Position numbers and translations under genes: made by a program
Part shown: positions 8,635 to 17,378 of the stretch, in pieces
Layout of the letters: each line of letters starts with the position of its first letter
Numbering within the stretch: position 1 is the first letter of the stretch
The notes under the pieces: generated by a model
The model's database searches: none
Told to the model about the DNA's origin: nothing
Seen by the model: only the letters and a program-made list of their open reading frames with translations
From: Candidatus Rhodobacter oscarellae
GTDB lineage: Bacteria; Pseudomonadota; Alphaproteobacteria; Rhodobacterales; Rhodobacteraceae
Direction of reading: 5' to 3'
Length of the DNA stretch: 64,000 bases
Assembly (NCBI RefSeq): GCF_001078595.1
Contig: NZ_LFTY01000002.1
Span: forward strand, 2,599,773 to 2,663,772

Positions 8635-9063
8635 TCAAGTGGCCTGGACACCCCAGCGGGTGCCCAGGTCCTTGAGCCCCGCCGCGATCAGCTCGCGCAG
8701 CACTGCTTCGTCGATATCCGCCAGCTTGTTCACGTAAAGGCAGGACTTGCCCATCTTATGCTTGCCCAGCCGGTCCAGGATGCCGCCGAAATTGGCGTAG
8801 CCCGGCATGACATAGATCGACAGGTTCGCTTTGCGCGGGCTGAATCCGGTGGCTAGGAAATCGCCCTCGCGCCCGCTTGCATAGGTGTAGTGATACTGCC
8901 CGTAGCCCACGATGGTCGGGCCCCACATCTGCGCCTGCCAGCCGGTGAGCTCGCTGAAGATCTGATGCAGCCGCAGCCCGTCGGCGCGCCGCGTGGGATG
9001 CTCGACGGCCTCTAGGAAATCGCTGACCGCGGCACCGGTGGGGCGGGTCTTGTTGTCGGCCAT
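8635..9063 (-). CDS. DUF1801 domain-containing protein
   Basis: A 142-residue soluble protein of the DUF1801 (YdhG-like) family, recognised by the run WGPTIVGYGQYHYTYASGRE in the middle and by YVNKLADIDEAVLRELI near the end. The fold is alpha/beta and the biochemical role is not established. The start has GAGGTAG upstream. It is divergent from the metallopeptidase gene and lies 97 bp upstream of gltX on the same strand, so it could share a transcript with gltX. Confidence 0.8.
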   Translation of the reverse strand: MADNKTRPTGAAVSDFLEAVEHPTRRADGLRLHQIFSELTGWQAQMWGPTIVGYGQYHYTYASGREGDFLATGFSPRKANLSIYVMPGYANFGGILDRLGKHKMGKSCLYVNKLADIDEAVLRELIAAGLKDLGTRWGVQAT

Positions 9064-9103
9064 GGCTCTACCTCGCGCCTGCCAAACTCGTTATAGCCCC
9101 ATT

Positions 9104-9511
9104 ATGGACCATCCCGCCGCTTCCGTCACGCCCGCCGACCTTGCCGCCTTCGAGGCCATCGCCCTGGCCGCGCGCGACGCCCTGCCCGAGCCGTTCCGCG
9201 CGGCAGCCCTCCAGGTGGCGATCCGCGTCGAGGATTTCGCCCCCGAGGACATCCTGCGCGACATGCAGATGGAGGCCTTCGAGCTGACCGGGCTTTACGA
9301 CGGCATCCCCCTCACCGAGAAATCAACCGCCGAGCAAATGCTGCGCCCCGACACGATCTGGCTCTTCCGGCGCCCGATCCTGGATGAATGGGCCGAGCGC
9401 GGCACCGAGCCCCTGGGGCATCTCATCGCCCATGTCTACGTGCATGAGCTGGCGCATCACTTCGGCTGGTCGGATGAGGATATCGCGGCGATTGACCGCT
9501 GGTGGGAGTAA
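9104..9511 (+). CDS. Zinicin-like metallopeptidase (PF06262-type)
   Basis: A 135-residue protein with the zinc motif HELAHHFGWSDED: His114, Glu115 and His118 form HExxH and a downstream Asp is the third ligand candidate. Short alphaproteobacterial members of this family are widespread, cytoplasmic and of unknown substrate. The ATG at 9104 starts the conserved part; the longer frame from 8993 overlaps the divergent gene and was rejected. Monocistronic, 40 bp from the divergent DUF1801 start. Confidence 0.85.
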   Translation: MDHPAASVTPADLAAFEAIALAARDALPEPFRAAALQVAIRVEDFAPEDILRDMQMEAFELTGLYDGIPLTEKSTAEQMLRPDTIWLFRRPILDEWAERGTEPLGHLIAHVYVHELAHHFGWSDEDIAAIDRWWE

Positions 9512-9613
9512 CGCGAGACGGTTCTCGCGCATCCCCGGGGTTTACAAAAGGTTGATTGGACAGGGGCTCAATTCGTCCTAAGATGCGAAATATCGATTTT
9601 TTGGAGGTTGATC

Positions 9614-10534
9614 ATGTCCATATCCCGCAGAACTTTACTCGCCACCGGCGCTCTGGCCCCCGCAGCCGCCGTATTGACGCCCACGCTGGCCGCCGCCGAC
9701 GGCCATGCCAGCGGGCCGCAGAACGCCATCCAGCACACGGTGCAGCTGGGCGAGATGCAGGTCGCCACGATGCTGGCCGGGACCCGCGTGGTGGAGGAGC
9801 CGCAGAACATCTTCGGCATGAACGCCTCGGCAGAGGATTTCGCCGCCGCAAGTGCCGCCAACTTCATCCCCGCCGATAAGACGCGGTTCTACTTCACGCC
9901 CACGGTGGTCAAAACGGGCGCGGAGGTCGTGCTGTTTGACACCGGGCTCAGCGCCGGCGGCACCCTGCCCGCCCTGGCCGCGGCGGGCTACGCCCCCGAG
10001 GACGTCACCATCGTGGTGATCACCCATATGCATGGCGACCATATCGGCGGGCTGATGAACGAGGGCGCGCCGACCTACCCCAACGCGCGCTACGTCACCG
10101 GCCAGGTCGAGTTCGACGCCTGGGCGGGCCGCGAAAACGAGCGCTTCGAGGCCAACATGCGCCCGCTGGCCGAGAAGACCAGCTTCATCGGCGATGGCGG
10201 CAGCGTCGCCTCGGGCATCACCGCCATGGCGGCCTTTGGGCACACGCCGGGGCACATGACTTATATGCTGGAAAGCGGCGGCCAGCAGCTGTTGCTGATC
10301 GCGGACTTGACCAACCACTACGTTTGGTCGCTGGCCTATCCCGATTGGGAGGTGCGCTTTGACCAGGACAAAGCCGCCGCCGCCGCCAGCCGCCGCAAGG
10401 TGCTGGGCATGCTCGCCGCCGATAAGGTGCCGATGGTGGGCTACCACATGCCCTTCCCCGGAATGGGCTATGTCGAGGCCAATGGCGACGGGTTCCGCTA
10501 TGTGCCGGTGAGCTACCAGCTCTCGCTTGCATAA
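9614..10534 (+). CDS. Exported metallo-beta-lactamase-fold hydrolase
   Basis: A 306-residue protein. Residues 3-12 (ISRRTLLATG) form a twin-arginine signal, followed by an Ala-rich stretch ending near residue 33, so the enzyme is probably exported folded to the periplasm. The metal motif is HMHGDH at residues 138-143, with further ligands in GHTPGH near 215 and ADLTNH near 235. This is the binuclear zinc MBL fold used by lactonases and related hydrolases; the substrate cannot be told. ATG at 9614 was preferred over the TTG at 9608 because GGAGG lies six bases before it. The gene appears monocistronic. Confidence 0.88.
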   Translation: MSISRRTLLATGALAPAAAVLTPTLAAADGHASGPQNAIQHTVQLGEMQVATMLAGTRVVEEPQNIFGMNASAEDFAAASAANFIPADKTRFYFTPTVVKTGAEVVLFDTGLSAGGTLPALAAAGYAPEDVTIVVITHMHGDHIGGLMNEGAPTYPNARYVTGQVEFDAWAGRENERFEANMRPLAEKTSFIGDGGSVASGITAMAAFGHTPGHMTYMLESGGQQLLLIADLTNHYVWSLAYPDWEVRFDQDKAAAAASRRKVLGMLAADKVPMVGYHMPFPGMGYVEANGDGFRYVPVSYQLSLA

Positions 10535-10607
10535 GGCTTGGATAAGCTAAGCTTTTGTCGCGCCCCGGGGAGTTGACCCCCTGGGGCCCGGCCAGCAATG
10601 TGGCGGC

Positions 10608-11222
10608 ATGAACCTAACGCTCTCTCCCGCCGCCAAAACCGCGACGATCGCGATCACCCTCGCCGCACTCGGGACGTTGCTGCTGCAGACCGCGGTGGAC
10701 GTGTCGAGCGGGCAGAAGCTGGGCGCATCGCTTTGGATACAGGCGCGGTTCTTCACCAACCTGATGATCCTGGCCGTGGCGCTGATATTCGCCCTGACCT
10801 GGCGGCGCGGCGCCTGGCCGGGCGCGAGCCTGCCCGCGGCGCTGACCGTCTGGATCGTGCTGGTCGGCGTGATCTATCACGCGCTTCTGGCCGCGGACCA
10901 CGACCCCGAGGGCTGGGACGTGCTGGTCAACATCTTCCAGCACACGGCGATCCCGCTGGCGGTGCTCGGCACCTGGGCTTTGCTGGCGCCAAAGGCGGGG
11001 CTGGGCTGGCGCGACGCGGTGATCTGGCTGGGCTGCCCCATTGGATATGCCGCCTACGCGATCCTGCGCGGGCTGCTGGACGGCGCCTTCCCCTATTTCT
11101 TCCTCAACCCGGTGAAATCGGGCTGGCTGGGCGTGGGGCTCTATGTGATCGGGATCGGGGTGCTGTTCCTGGTCACGGGTCTGTTGCTGGTGGCCCTGGC
11201 GCGGGTATTGGCGCGACGGTGA
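10608..11222 (+). CDS. Pr6Pr family membrane protein
   Basis: A 204-residue integral membrane protein with about six hydrophobic helices, matching the Pr6Pr (FAR-17a/AIG1-like) family. Conserved features are the central TVWIVLVGVIYHALLA helix with a histidine, HTAIPLAVLGTW, and YFFLNPVKSGW before the last helix. Eukaryotic relatives hydrolyse fatty acid esters of hydroxy fatty acids using Thr and His residues, but bacterial activity is not established. The gene lies between the MBL gene and the convergent nadE, apparently on its own. Confidence 0.8.
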   Translation: MNLTLSPAAKTATIAITLAALGTLLLQTAVDVSSGQKLGASLWIQARFFTNLMILAVALIFALTWRRGAWPGASLPAALTVWIVLVGVIYHALLAADHDPEGWDVLVNIFQHTAIPLAVLGTWALLAPKAGLGWRDAVIWLGCPIGYAAYAILRGLLDGAFPYFFLNPVKSGWLGVGLYVIGIGVLFLVTGLLLVALARVLARR

Positions 11223-11249
11223 CGTGCGTGACGGGCGTCAGTCAAGCGA

Positions 11250-12920
11250 TCAGCTCTCCCAGTCGCCATCCCGCCAGCGGTTCACAATCGGATAGCGCCG
11301 GTCCAGCCAGAAGGCGCGGTTCGAGAGCCGCGCGCCGGGGGCGGACTGGAACCGCTTGTATTCGCTGATATAGATCAGGTGCTCGACCTTCTTGACCACA
11401 TTGCGCTCGAACCCGGCGGCGACCAGGTCGTCGACCGAGGCCTCGTTGTCGACCAGCCCCTCTAGGATCGCGTCCAGCACCTCATAGGGCGGCAGGCTGT
11501 CGCTGTCCTTTTGGTCCTCGCGCAGCTCGGCGGTGGGGGGCTTGTCGATCACGCGGGTCGGGATGACCTCGCCCGCGGGGGCGGCCATCCAGTCGGGGCG
11601 GTGGTTGGCGTTGCGCCAGCGGCAGGTCTCGAAGACGCGGGTCTTATAGAGGTCCTTCAGCGGGTTATAGCCGCCGGACATGTCGCCATAGATCGTGGCG
11701 TAGCCCACCGCGACCTCTGACTTATTGCCCGTGGTCAACAGCATCTCGCCGAACTTGTTGCTCAGCGCCATCAGCAGCAGCCCGCGCAGGCGGGACTGGA
11801 CGTTCTCCTCGGTCACGTCCGGCTCGGTGCCCTCGAACAGCGGCGCAAGCGCCTCGGTCACCGCCGCGCGCGGGCCGGAAATGGGCACGTAGTCGTAGCG
11901 GCAGCCCAGCGCCTTGGCGACGGCCTCGGCATCCTCCAGCGAATGCTCGGAGGTGTACTCGGACGGCAGCATCACGCAGCGCACGTTCTCTGGCCCCAAA
12001 GCGTCCGCCGCCACCGCCGCGACCAGCGCCGAATCAACCCCGCCCGAGAGCCCCAGCAGGGCCTTGGAGAAGCCCGTTTTGCGGAAGTAGTCCCGCAGGC
12101 TTTCGACCATAACGCGGTAATCCTGCTCCCACGCGTCGGGCTGCGGCGCTTTTTCGCCGGGCTCGAGGCGCCAGCCCTCGGGCCCGCGGATCATATCCAC
12201 ATGGCGGATCGCCTCGTCGAAGGGCGGCATAATAAAGGCCAGCTCGCCGCCGGGGTTCAGCCCAAAGGAGGCGCCGTCAAAGACCTGGTCATCCTGCCCG
12301 CCCACCATGTTGAGGTAGATCAGCGGCAGGTCGGTCTCGACCACGCGCTGCACCATGTGGTTCATGCGGGTGTCCAGCTTGTTGCGGTAATAGGGCGAGC
12401 CGTTGGGCACCAGCAGGAACTCGGTGCCGGTCTCGGCGAGGGTCTCGGAAACCTCCGGGTGCCAGCTGTCCTCGCAGACCGGGAAGCCGATGCGGGTGTC
12501 CTGAAAGCCCACGGGGCCGCCCAGGGGCCCGGCGTCAAAGACGCGCACCTCGTCAAAGACGGTCTCGTTGGGCAGGTTATGCTTGAGCACGCGCGAAGTG
12601 ACCTTGCCGCCGCGGCAGATGTGGTAGGCGTTATAGAGCTTGCCGCCCTCCACCCAGGGGCCGCCAATCGCCAGAGCGGGGCCCTCGGCGCAGCGCGCCG
12701 CCAGCGCCTCGATCGCCGCGATGGCGGCGTTGTGGAAGACGGGCTTCATCACCAAGTCCTGGGCGTTGTAGCCGGTGATGAACATCTCGGTCAGCGCCAC
12801 CAGGTCGGCGCCCGCCTCGCGGCCCTGCCTCCAGGCGTCATGCGCCTTTTCGGCGTTGCCGGCGATGTCGCCCACGGTGGGGTTAAGCTGGGCCAGGGTC
12901 AGGCGGAACCGGTCGCTCAT
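11250..12920 (-). CDS. nadE: Glutamine-dependent NAD+ synthetase
   Basis: A 556-residue two-domain enzyme for the last step of NAD+ synthesis: amidation of deamido-NAD+ with ATP and glutamine-derived ammonia. The N-terminal nitrilase-like glutaminase domain (residues about 5-250) shows the triad: Glu in ALTEMFITGYNAQD, Lys in LKHNLPN and Cys in VCEDSWHPE. The C-terminal synthetase domain carries the pyrophosphate loop SGGVDSALVA near residue 295 and TTGNKSE near residue 400. The ATG at 12920 is preceded by AAAGGAA; the longer start at 12941 was rejected. Size is usual for the family. Monocistronic; the IS630 element lies upstream. Confidence 0.96.
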   Translation of the reverse strand: MSDRFRLTLAQLNPTVGDIAGNAEKAHDAWRQGREAGADLVALTEMFITGYNAQDLVMKPVFHNAAIAAIEALAARCAEGPALAIGGPWVEGGKLYNAYHICRGGKVTSRVLKHNLPNETVFDEVRVFDAGPLGGPVGFQDTRIGFPVCEDSWHPEVSETLAETGTEFLLVPNGSPYYRNKLDTRMNHMVQRVVETDLPLIYLNMVGGQDDQVFDGASFGLNPGGELAFIMPPFDEAIRHVDMIRGPEGWRLEPGEKAPQPDAWEQDYRVMVESLRDYFRKTGFSKALLGLSGGVDSALVAAVAADALGPENVRCVMLPSEYTSEHSLEDAEAVAKALGCRYDYVPISGPRAAVTEALAPLFEGTEPDVTEENVQSRLRGLLLMALSNKFGEMLLTTGNKSEVAVGYATIYGDMSGGYNPLKDLYKTRVFETCRWRNANHRPDWMAAPAGEVIPTRVIDKPPTAELREDQKDSDSLPPYEVLDAILEGLVDNEASVDDLVAAGFERNVVKKVEHLIYISEYKRFQSAPGARLSNRAFWLDRRYPIVNRWRDGDWES

Positions 12921-13032
12921 TGCAATTCCTTTCGCGTCCAAAGCCTCTTATCCAGACGCGGCGGCGGTGGAAACCCAAGTCGCTCCAAAAACCGTTGTAA
13001 GCGGGTGCGGCGTCACCTAGAGCGTTTCGACA

Positions 13033-13638
13033 TTAGTTTGAGACATATCCAGCGGCCTTGAAGTAGTTCGAGCATTCTTCCGGATCGTACAGGTCACAGA
13101 TTTCACCGATGGCTTTGAAGACGGATGTGAACGAGCGTGCTCCGATCCGTCGGAGATGGGCCTTGAGCTTCGAGAAAGCTTGTTCAATCGGGTTGAGGTC
13201 TGGGGAGTGTGGCGGCAGGTACAGAAACCAGCAGCCATGCGCCTTTAGCGCGGCTGCTGCTTCCTTGTTGCGATGCGTGGCCAGGTTGTCGAGAATCACC
13301 ACCGTGCCGGGTGTGATTTCGGGCACCAGCACTTCGCGGATGTAGGCGGCAAAAGCAGGACCGTCCATTGCGCCTTTGATGACCCAGGGTGCGATCAGCG
13401 CATCATAGCTCAGACCGGCAATCAGTGTCTGCGTCCCCCAACTGCCGAAGGGCGCGTCCATGGTCAGGCGCTCGCCGCGTGACGCCCAGCCCCGTAGCCG
13501 CGTGAGGTTCGTCTTCACGGCGGTTTCGTCAATGAAGACAACACGATCCGGTGAGGCCCCGACGGCCGGAATGCGATGAGCAAACCAATCAGCCCGCCGT
13601 CGCCTTACCTTGGCATGGCGGCGCTCGGAGGCCACCAA
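13033..13638 (-). CDS. IS630-family transposase, orfB (DDE catalytic part)
   Basis: A 201-residue frame holding the catalytic domain. The three acidic residues are visible: Asp in VVFIDETAVKTN, Asp in VVILDNLATHRN, and Glu in DLNPIEQAFSKLK. It is probably not translated alone. A run of seven A residues on the transcript (genomic T run 13643-13649) lies in the orfA/orfB overlap, and a -1 slip there joins FTHKK to KSLVASERR, which restores the sequence continuity seen in full-length IS630 transposases of about 330 residues. The GTG at 13638 is only a nominal start. Confidence 0.9.
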   Translation of the reverse strand: MVASERRHAKVRRRRADWFAHRIPAVGASPDRVVFIDETAVKTNLTRLRGWASRGERLTMDAPFGSWGTQTLIAGLSYDALIAPWVIKGAMDGPAFAAYIREVLVPEITPGTVVILDNLATHRNKEAAAALKAHGCWFLYLPPHSPDLNPIEQAFSKLKAHLRRIGARSFTSVFKAIGEICDLYDPEECSNYFKAAGYVSN

Positions 13639-14021
13639 CGACTTTTTTTGTGCGTGAAGCCGAGGCGCTTGAGCAACCCCGCAATGGCGGAATGATGGAC
13701 CGCAACCCCTTCCGCATCAGCGAGTGCATCACGCAGTTCGAATAACGTGATGTCCGGGTCCTGCGTCACCAACTCCCTAAAGAACTCTATATGGTCGGCC
13801 AGCTTGCCCGATCCCGCAGGACGTCCCATCAGTGCAACAGTGGCAGCCCCGGTACTCCGGATTCGACCGGCCCATCGAGCGCCAGTGGCGGCAGAAACCT
13901 GAAGGCGGCGTGAGGCTTCTCTCCCGGACAGTCCTTCCCTGATCAAACGCGCAAAGCGGTCGCGCAGTTCTGTCGACAATGGTGCTGGCATGATGTGATC
14001 CTCCCTATCAAGGTGAATCAC
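13605..14021 (-). CDS. IS630-family transposase, orfA (helix-turn-helix part)
   Basis: A 138-residue frame with the DNA-binding part of the transposase. Residues about 10-55 (RFARLIREGLSGREASRRLQ) form the first helix-turn-helix, and about 95-130 the second, ending in the conserved IAGLLKRLGFTHKKS. The last few codons after the A7 slip site are out of frame with the DDE domain. Orf A alone could bind the ends without catalysing transposition, as in other two-frame insertion sequences. Confidence 0.9.
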   Translation of the reverse strand: MIHLDREDHIMPAPLSTELRDRFARLIREGLSGREASRRLQVSAATGARWAGRIRSTGAATVALMGRPAGSGKLADHIEFFRELVTQDPDITLFELRDALADAEGVAVHHSAIAGLLKRLGFTHKKSRWWPPSAAMPR

Positions 14022-14131
14022 AGTTCAAGCTCTGTGGGAATCCAACCGATTCAAACTTTTGTCGAAACGCTTTAGGATTACGCGAAACCTTGGTCCGCCG
14101 ACCGAACTCTACCAGAAACGTGGGAAGCATC

Positions 14132-15559
14132 GTGCAGAAATCAAGCCTTTTCCTTTCGCTGGGCCTCGCGGTGGCGCTTGCGGCGCCTGGGCATGCGCAA
14201 TCCGGCGGCGAAGTGGTCCTCAAGCAATATGATGACGGCGGCGTCTATGAGGGCACGTTCAAGGACGGCAAGCAGGACGGCATCGGCACCTACCGGCTGC
14301 CGAACGGCTATGAATATACCGGCGGCTGGGTGGCGGGCGAGATCCGCGGCCAGGGCGTGGCGCGGTTCCCCAACGGCTCGGTCTACGAGGGGTCCTTTGC
14401 CAAGGGCAAGCCCGAGGGCTTTGGCAAGATCACCTTCGCCGATGGCGGCGTCTACGAGGGCGACTGGGCGGACGGCAAGATCAACGGCTCGGGCATGGCG
14501 ACCTATGCCAACGGCGTGATCTACGAGGGCGCCTTCCGCAACGCGATGCATCACGGGCTTGGCAAGATGCAAAGCCCGAACGGCTACAGCTACGAGGGCA
14601 ACTGGGTCGACGGCGCCAAGGACGGCAAGGGCAAGATCACCTATCCGGACGGCGCGATCTACCAGGGCGACCTGGTGCGCGGCCTGCGCGAGGGCAAGGG
14701 CACGCTGACCATGCCCGACGGGCTGATCTATGAGGGCGCCTGGGCGAACGGGCAGATCAACGGCACCGGGCGGCTGACGCAGCCCAACGGCGACATCTAT
14801 GTGGGCGAGCTGGTGAACGGCGAGCGCCAGGGCACCGGCAAGGTGACCTATGCCAATGGCGACGTCTACGAGGGCCAGTTCCTGAATGACCGCCGCCACG
14901 GGACGGGCGCCTTCCGCGGCACCGACGGCTACGCCTATGACGGCGAGTGGGTGGCGGGCCGGATCGAGGGCGTGGGCAAGGTCACCTACCCTGACGGCTC
15001 GGTCTATGAAGGCGAGTTCCGCGCGGACCTGTCCCAGGGCCAGGGCAAGATCGTCTACCCCGACGGCTCGAGCTATGAGGGCTCCTGGGTCGCCGGTGTG
15101 ATCGACGGCACCGGCGTCGCGCGCCACGCCAACGGGCTGGTCTATGAGGGCCAGTTCAAGGACGCCAAGAACCATGGCATCGGCACGATGACCTTCACCG
15201 ACGGCTACAGCTATACCGGCGAGTGGGCCGAGGGGCAGCGCTCGGGCCAGGGCAAGGCCACCTATGCCGACGGCACCGTCTATGAGGGGCAGTTCCTGGA
15301 CGGCCAGCGCCACGGGCAGGGCTCGATCACCATGCCGAACGGGTTCCTTTACACCGGGTCCTGGGTGGACGGCGAGATCGACGGCCAGGGCCGCGCGACC
15401 TACGCCAATGGCGACGTCTACGAGGGCACCTTCGTGAAGGGCAAGCGCCAGGGCGAGGGCACCATCATCTATGCTGGCGGACAGCGCGCCAAAGGGACCT
15501 GGGACGAAGGCCTGCTGGACGAAGAGAACGCCGAGATCACGGACGGGTCTTCAAACTAG
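14132..15559 (+). CDS. Exported MORN-repeat protein with about 18 repeats
   Basis: A 475-residue protein. Residues 1-23 form a signal peptide ending GHA-Q. From about residue 30 to the end it consists of about 18 tandem 23-residue MORN repeats of the form YEGxWxxGxxxGxGxxxxxxG, giving an extended beta-hairpin sheet. The GTG at 14132 was chosen because it begins the signal peptide and follows GGGAAG; the ATG at 14090 would add a non-hydrophobic leader. MORN repeats in other proteins bind lipids or act as scaffolds; the role here is unknown. The IS630 copy lies just upstream and could have changed expression. Confidence 0.85.
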   Translation: MQKSSLFLSLGLAVALAAPGHAQSGGEVVLKQYDDGGVYEGTFKDGKQDGIGTYRLPNGYEYTGGWVAGEIRGQGVARFPNGSVYEGSFAKGKPEGFGKITFADGGVYEGDWADGKINGSGMATYANGVIYEGAFRNAMHHGLGKMQSPNGYSYEGNWVDGAKDGKGKITYPDGAIYQGDLVRGLREGKGTLTMPDGLIYEGAWANGQINGTGRLTQPNGDIYVGELVNGERQGTGKVTYANGDVYEGQFLNDRRHGTGAFRGTDGYAYDGEWVAGRIEGVGKVTYPDGSVYEGEFRADLSQGQGKIVYPDGSSYEGSWVAGVIDGTGVARHANGLVYEGQFKDAKNHGIGTMTFTDGYSYTGEWAEGQRSGQGKATYADGTVYEGQFLDGQRHGQGSITMPNGFLYTGSWVDGEIDGQGRATYANGDVYEGTFVKGKRQGEGTIIYAGGQRAKGTWDEGLLDEENAEITDGSSN

Positions 15560-15821
15560 CGGTTGCGCCGCTGTCGCGGCGCCGCGCCCACCCAGGTCGA
15601 TTGTTCCGCGATTCGGGTTAAGATTTCGCTGCTTTGAGCCGGTTTGCGCGCTTTGCCTTGGCCTCCTCGGCCTAGCCTTTGCACCGCGACAATCGCGGCG
15701 TTTCTCGCAAGATCCGGCACACCCAGACCCGAAAAAGCGCTCAAGATCAGCATGTTGCGCGGCGCGCTCGCGTTAAACCTGCCGCAGACCCCACAGGCAG
15801 CGCATCAAGCGCGGCACGCGT

Positions 15822-16559
15822 CTAGTCCTGCGCGTCGAACACCGGCAGACGGTCCAGCGCGTGCTTCAGCGCGTCCCCCCAGCCGTTCGAGAGCGTCTGG
15901 AAATACGGGTCGTCCTCCTCGATCCGGCCCCGCGTCGCGGTCCGACAGGCATCCACCTCGACGAACTGGTAGTCCATCGGCGGCCCCACGGTCAGGTTCG
16001 CTTTTATGGTGCTGTCAAAGCTGACCACCAGCAGGCGCATCGCCTCTTCAAAGCTCATGCCCGCATCGAAGGCGCGCACCAGGATGGGGCGGCCGTATTT
16101 GATCTCGCCGATCTGGAAGAAGGGCGTGTCCTCGGCGGCCTCGATGAAGTTGCCCTCTGGGTAGATCAGGAACAGCCGCTGCGCGCTGCCCTTGATCTGG
16201 CCGCCCAGCAGCAGCGTGGCGTGAAAGGCGCTGTCGGCGCGCTGCCCGGCCTCGTCATGCAGGGCGATCACCTCGCGCAGGGTGTCCGCCACGATCTGCG
16301 CCACCTGGAACATCGAGGCCGCGGCCATGACCGAGGGCGCGCGCTCCTCGGGCGCCTTCATGCGCTCGTTCAGCAGGCTGACCGCCGCCTGGGTCGTGGC
16401 CAGGTTGCCGGCGCTCAGAAGGGTGATCACCCGCTCGCCGGGCTCCTCCCAGATCGACATTTTACAGAAGGTAGAGATGTTATCGAGCCCCGCATTCGTG
16501 CGGGTGTCCGACATGAAGACCATACCCCGGTCCAGCAGCATTCCAACGCAATAAGTCAC
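15822..16559 (-). CDS. Anbu-type proteasome-related peptidase
   Basis: A 245-residue Ntn-hydrolase of the Anbu (ancestral beta subunit) family, related to HslV and proteasome beta subunits. The protein starts (M)TYCVGM; after removal of the initiator, Thr2 would be the nucleophile, and MLLDRGMVFMSDTRTNAG follows, which is diagnostic for Anbu. Start is GTG at 16559; the ORF is open further upstream but into the transglutaminase gene. It forms, 10 bp downstream of the transglutaminase, the last gene of a four-gene minus-strand operon (ATP-grasp, alpha-E, transglutaminase, Anbu). This context is known for Anbu and is thought to make and trim a peptide-like product. Peptidase activity of Anbu remains unsettled. 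Confidence 0.88.
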   Translation of the reverse strand: MTYCVGMLLDRGMVFMSDTRTNAGLDNISTFCKMSIWEEPGERVITLLSAGNLATTQAAVSLLNERMKAPEERAPSVMAAASMFQVAQIVADTLREVIALHDEAGQRADSAFHATLLLGGQIKGSAQRLFLIYPEGNFIEAAEDTPFFQIGEIKYGRPILVRAFDAGMSFEEAMRLLVVSFDSTIKANLTVGPPMDYQFVEVDACRTATRGRIEEDDPYFQTLSNGWGDALKHALDRLPVFDAQD

Positions 16560-16569
16560 GCGGCCCGCC

Positions 16570-17367
16570 TTACTGCTCGGCCACCTGAATGGCAACGTCC
16601 AGCGCCTCGCCCGCACCGCCGACGCGGCTGCCGATGACCGGCGCGGCCTCGGCATAGTCCAGGCCGGTGGCCACGCGCACATAGCGCTGGTCGGGCGAGA
16701 TGCCGTTGGAGACGTCAAAGCCCACCCAGCCCAGATCCGGCACATGCGCCTCGGCCCAGGCGTGCATGGCGACTTGATCCACCCGGTCCTCCAGGCGCAG
16801 GTAGCCCGAGACATAGCGCGCCGGCAGGCCCAGCGCGCGCGCCACGGCGAGGAAGACATGGCTGTGGTCCTGGCAGACGCCCTTGCCCTCTTCCAGCACG
16901 GTCTCGGCGTCCCAATCGGGGGAGGAGGCGCCGATCTCATAGCGCACCTCGCCGGCGATCAGCGCCATGGCGCTGTGCATCTGGTCGAGCGGCGTCTCTC
17001 CCTCGATCCGCCGCAAGAGCGCGCGCACCCCGGCGCCGGGCTTGGTCAGCGGCGTCTCGCGCTGGTAGAGCCACAGCGGCGCGGGGCCACGATGTGGCCC
17101 GACCACGCCCGTGTCATCGCTGAGCGCCACGCTGCCCCGGCTGACGATCTCTAGCTCGGTGACCCCCGCCGCGAAGCTGATCAGCCGCACCGCGTTGCCG
17201 TGATGGTCCTGGAACGCGGCCTCGGTCTGCCCGCCTTCTACCTCGGTGGACCATTCCAGCACCGCCTGCCCGCGGGTGCCGCGCGGCGTGGTGCGCAGCT
17301 GCTGCAGGCCAAAGCTGACCTGGTCCTGAAAACTGTAACGCGTCTTATGTGTGATCGCGATTTGCAT
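16570..17367 (-). CDS. Transglutaminase-like family protein
   Basis: A 265-residue cysteine-peptidase-fold protein. An N-terminal beta-sandwich (residues 1-90, starting MQIAITHKTRYSF) precedes the transglutaminase core. The catalytic triad is visible: Cys in GKGVCQDHSHVF, His in VAMHAWAEA and Asp in VGFDVSNG. This is the N-terminal-extended transglutaminase type that co-occurs with alpha-E and circularly permuted ATP-grasp genes. It may act as an amidase or peptidase on the product of the ATP-grasp ligase. The gene is 11 bp after alpha-E and 10 bp before Anbu, so it is clearly part of the same operon. Confidence 0.93.
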   Translation of the reverse strand: MQIAITHKTRYSFQDQVSFGLQQLRTTPRGTRGQAVLEWSTEVEGGQTEAAFQDHHGNAVRLISFAAGVTELEIVSRGSVALSDDTGVVGPHRGPAPLWLYQRETPLTKPGAGVRALLRRIEGETPLDQMHSAMALIAGEVRYEIGASSPDWDAETVLEEGKGVCQDHSHVFLAVARALGLPARYVSGYLRLEDRVDQVAMHAWAEAHVPDLGWVGFDVSNGISPDQRYVRVATGLDYAEAAPVIGSRVGGAGEALDVAIQVAEQ

Positions 17368-17378
17368 GGGGTGTGGCC

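Larger units (their letters stand above)
13020..14072 (-). mobile_element. IS630-family insertion sequence
   Basis: A 1053-bp element flanked by TA at 13018-13019 and 14073-14074, the target duplication of the IS630/Tc1 group. The terminal inverted repeats begin GAGCGTTTCGACA on the left and, read inward from the right end, AAGCGTTTCGACA, with AGTTTGA continuing the match further in. Two overlapping minus-strand frames encode the transposase. Both frames are intact, so the copy may be active. It sits between nadE and the MORN gene and ends 59 bp before the MORN start, so it may separate that gene from its native promoter. Confidence 0.93.
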
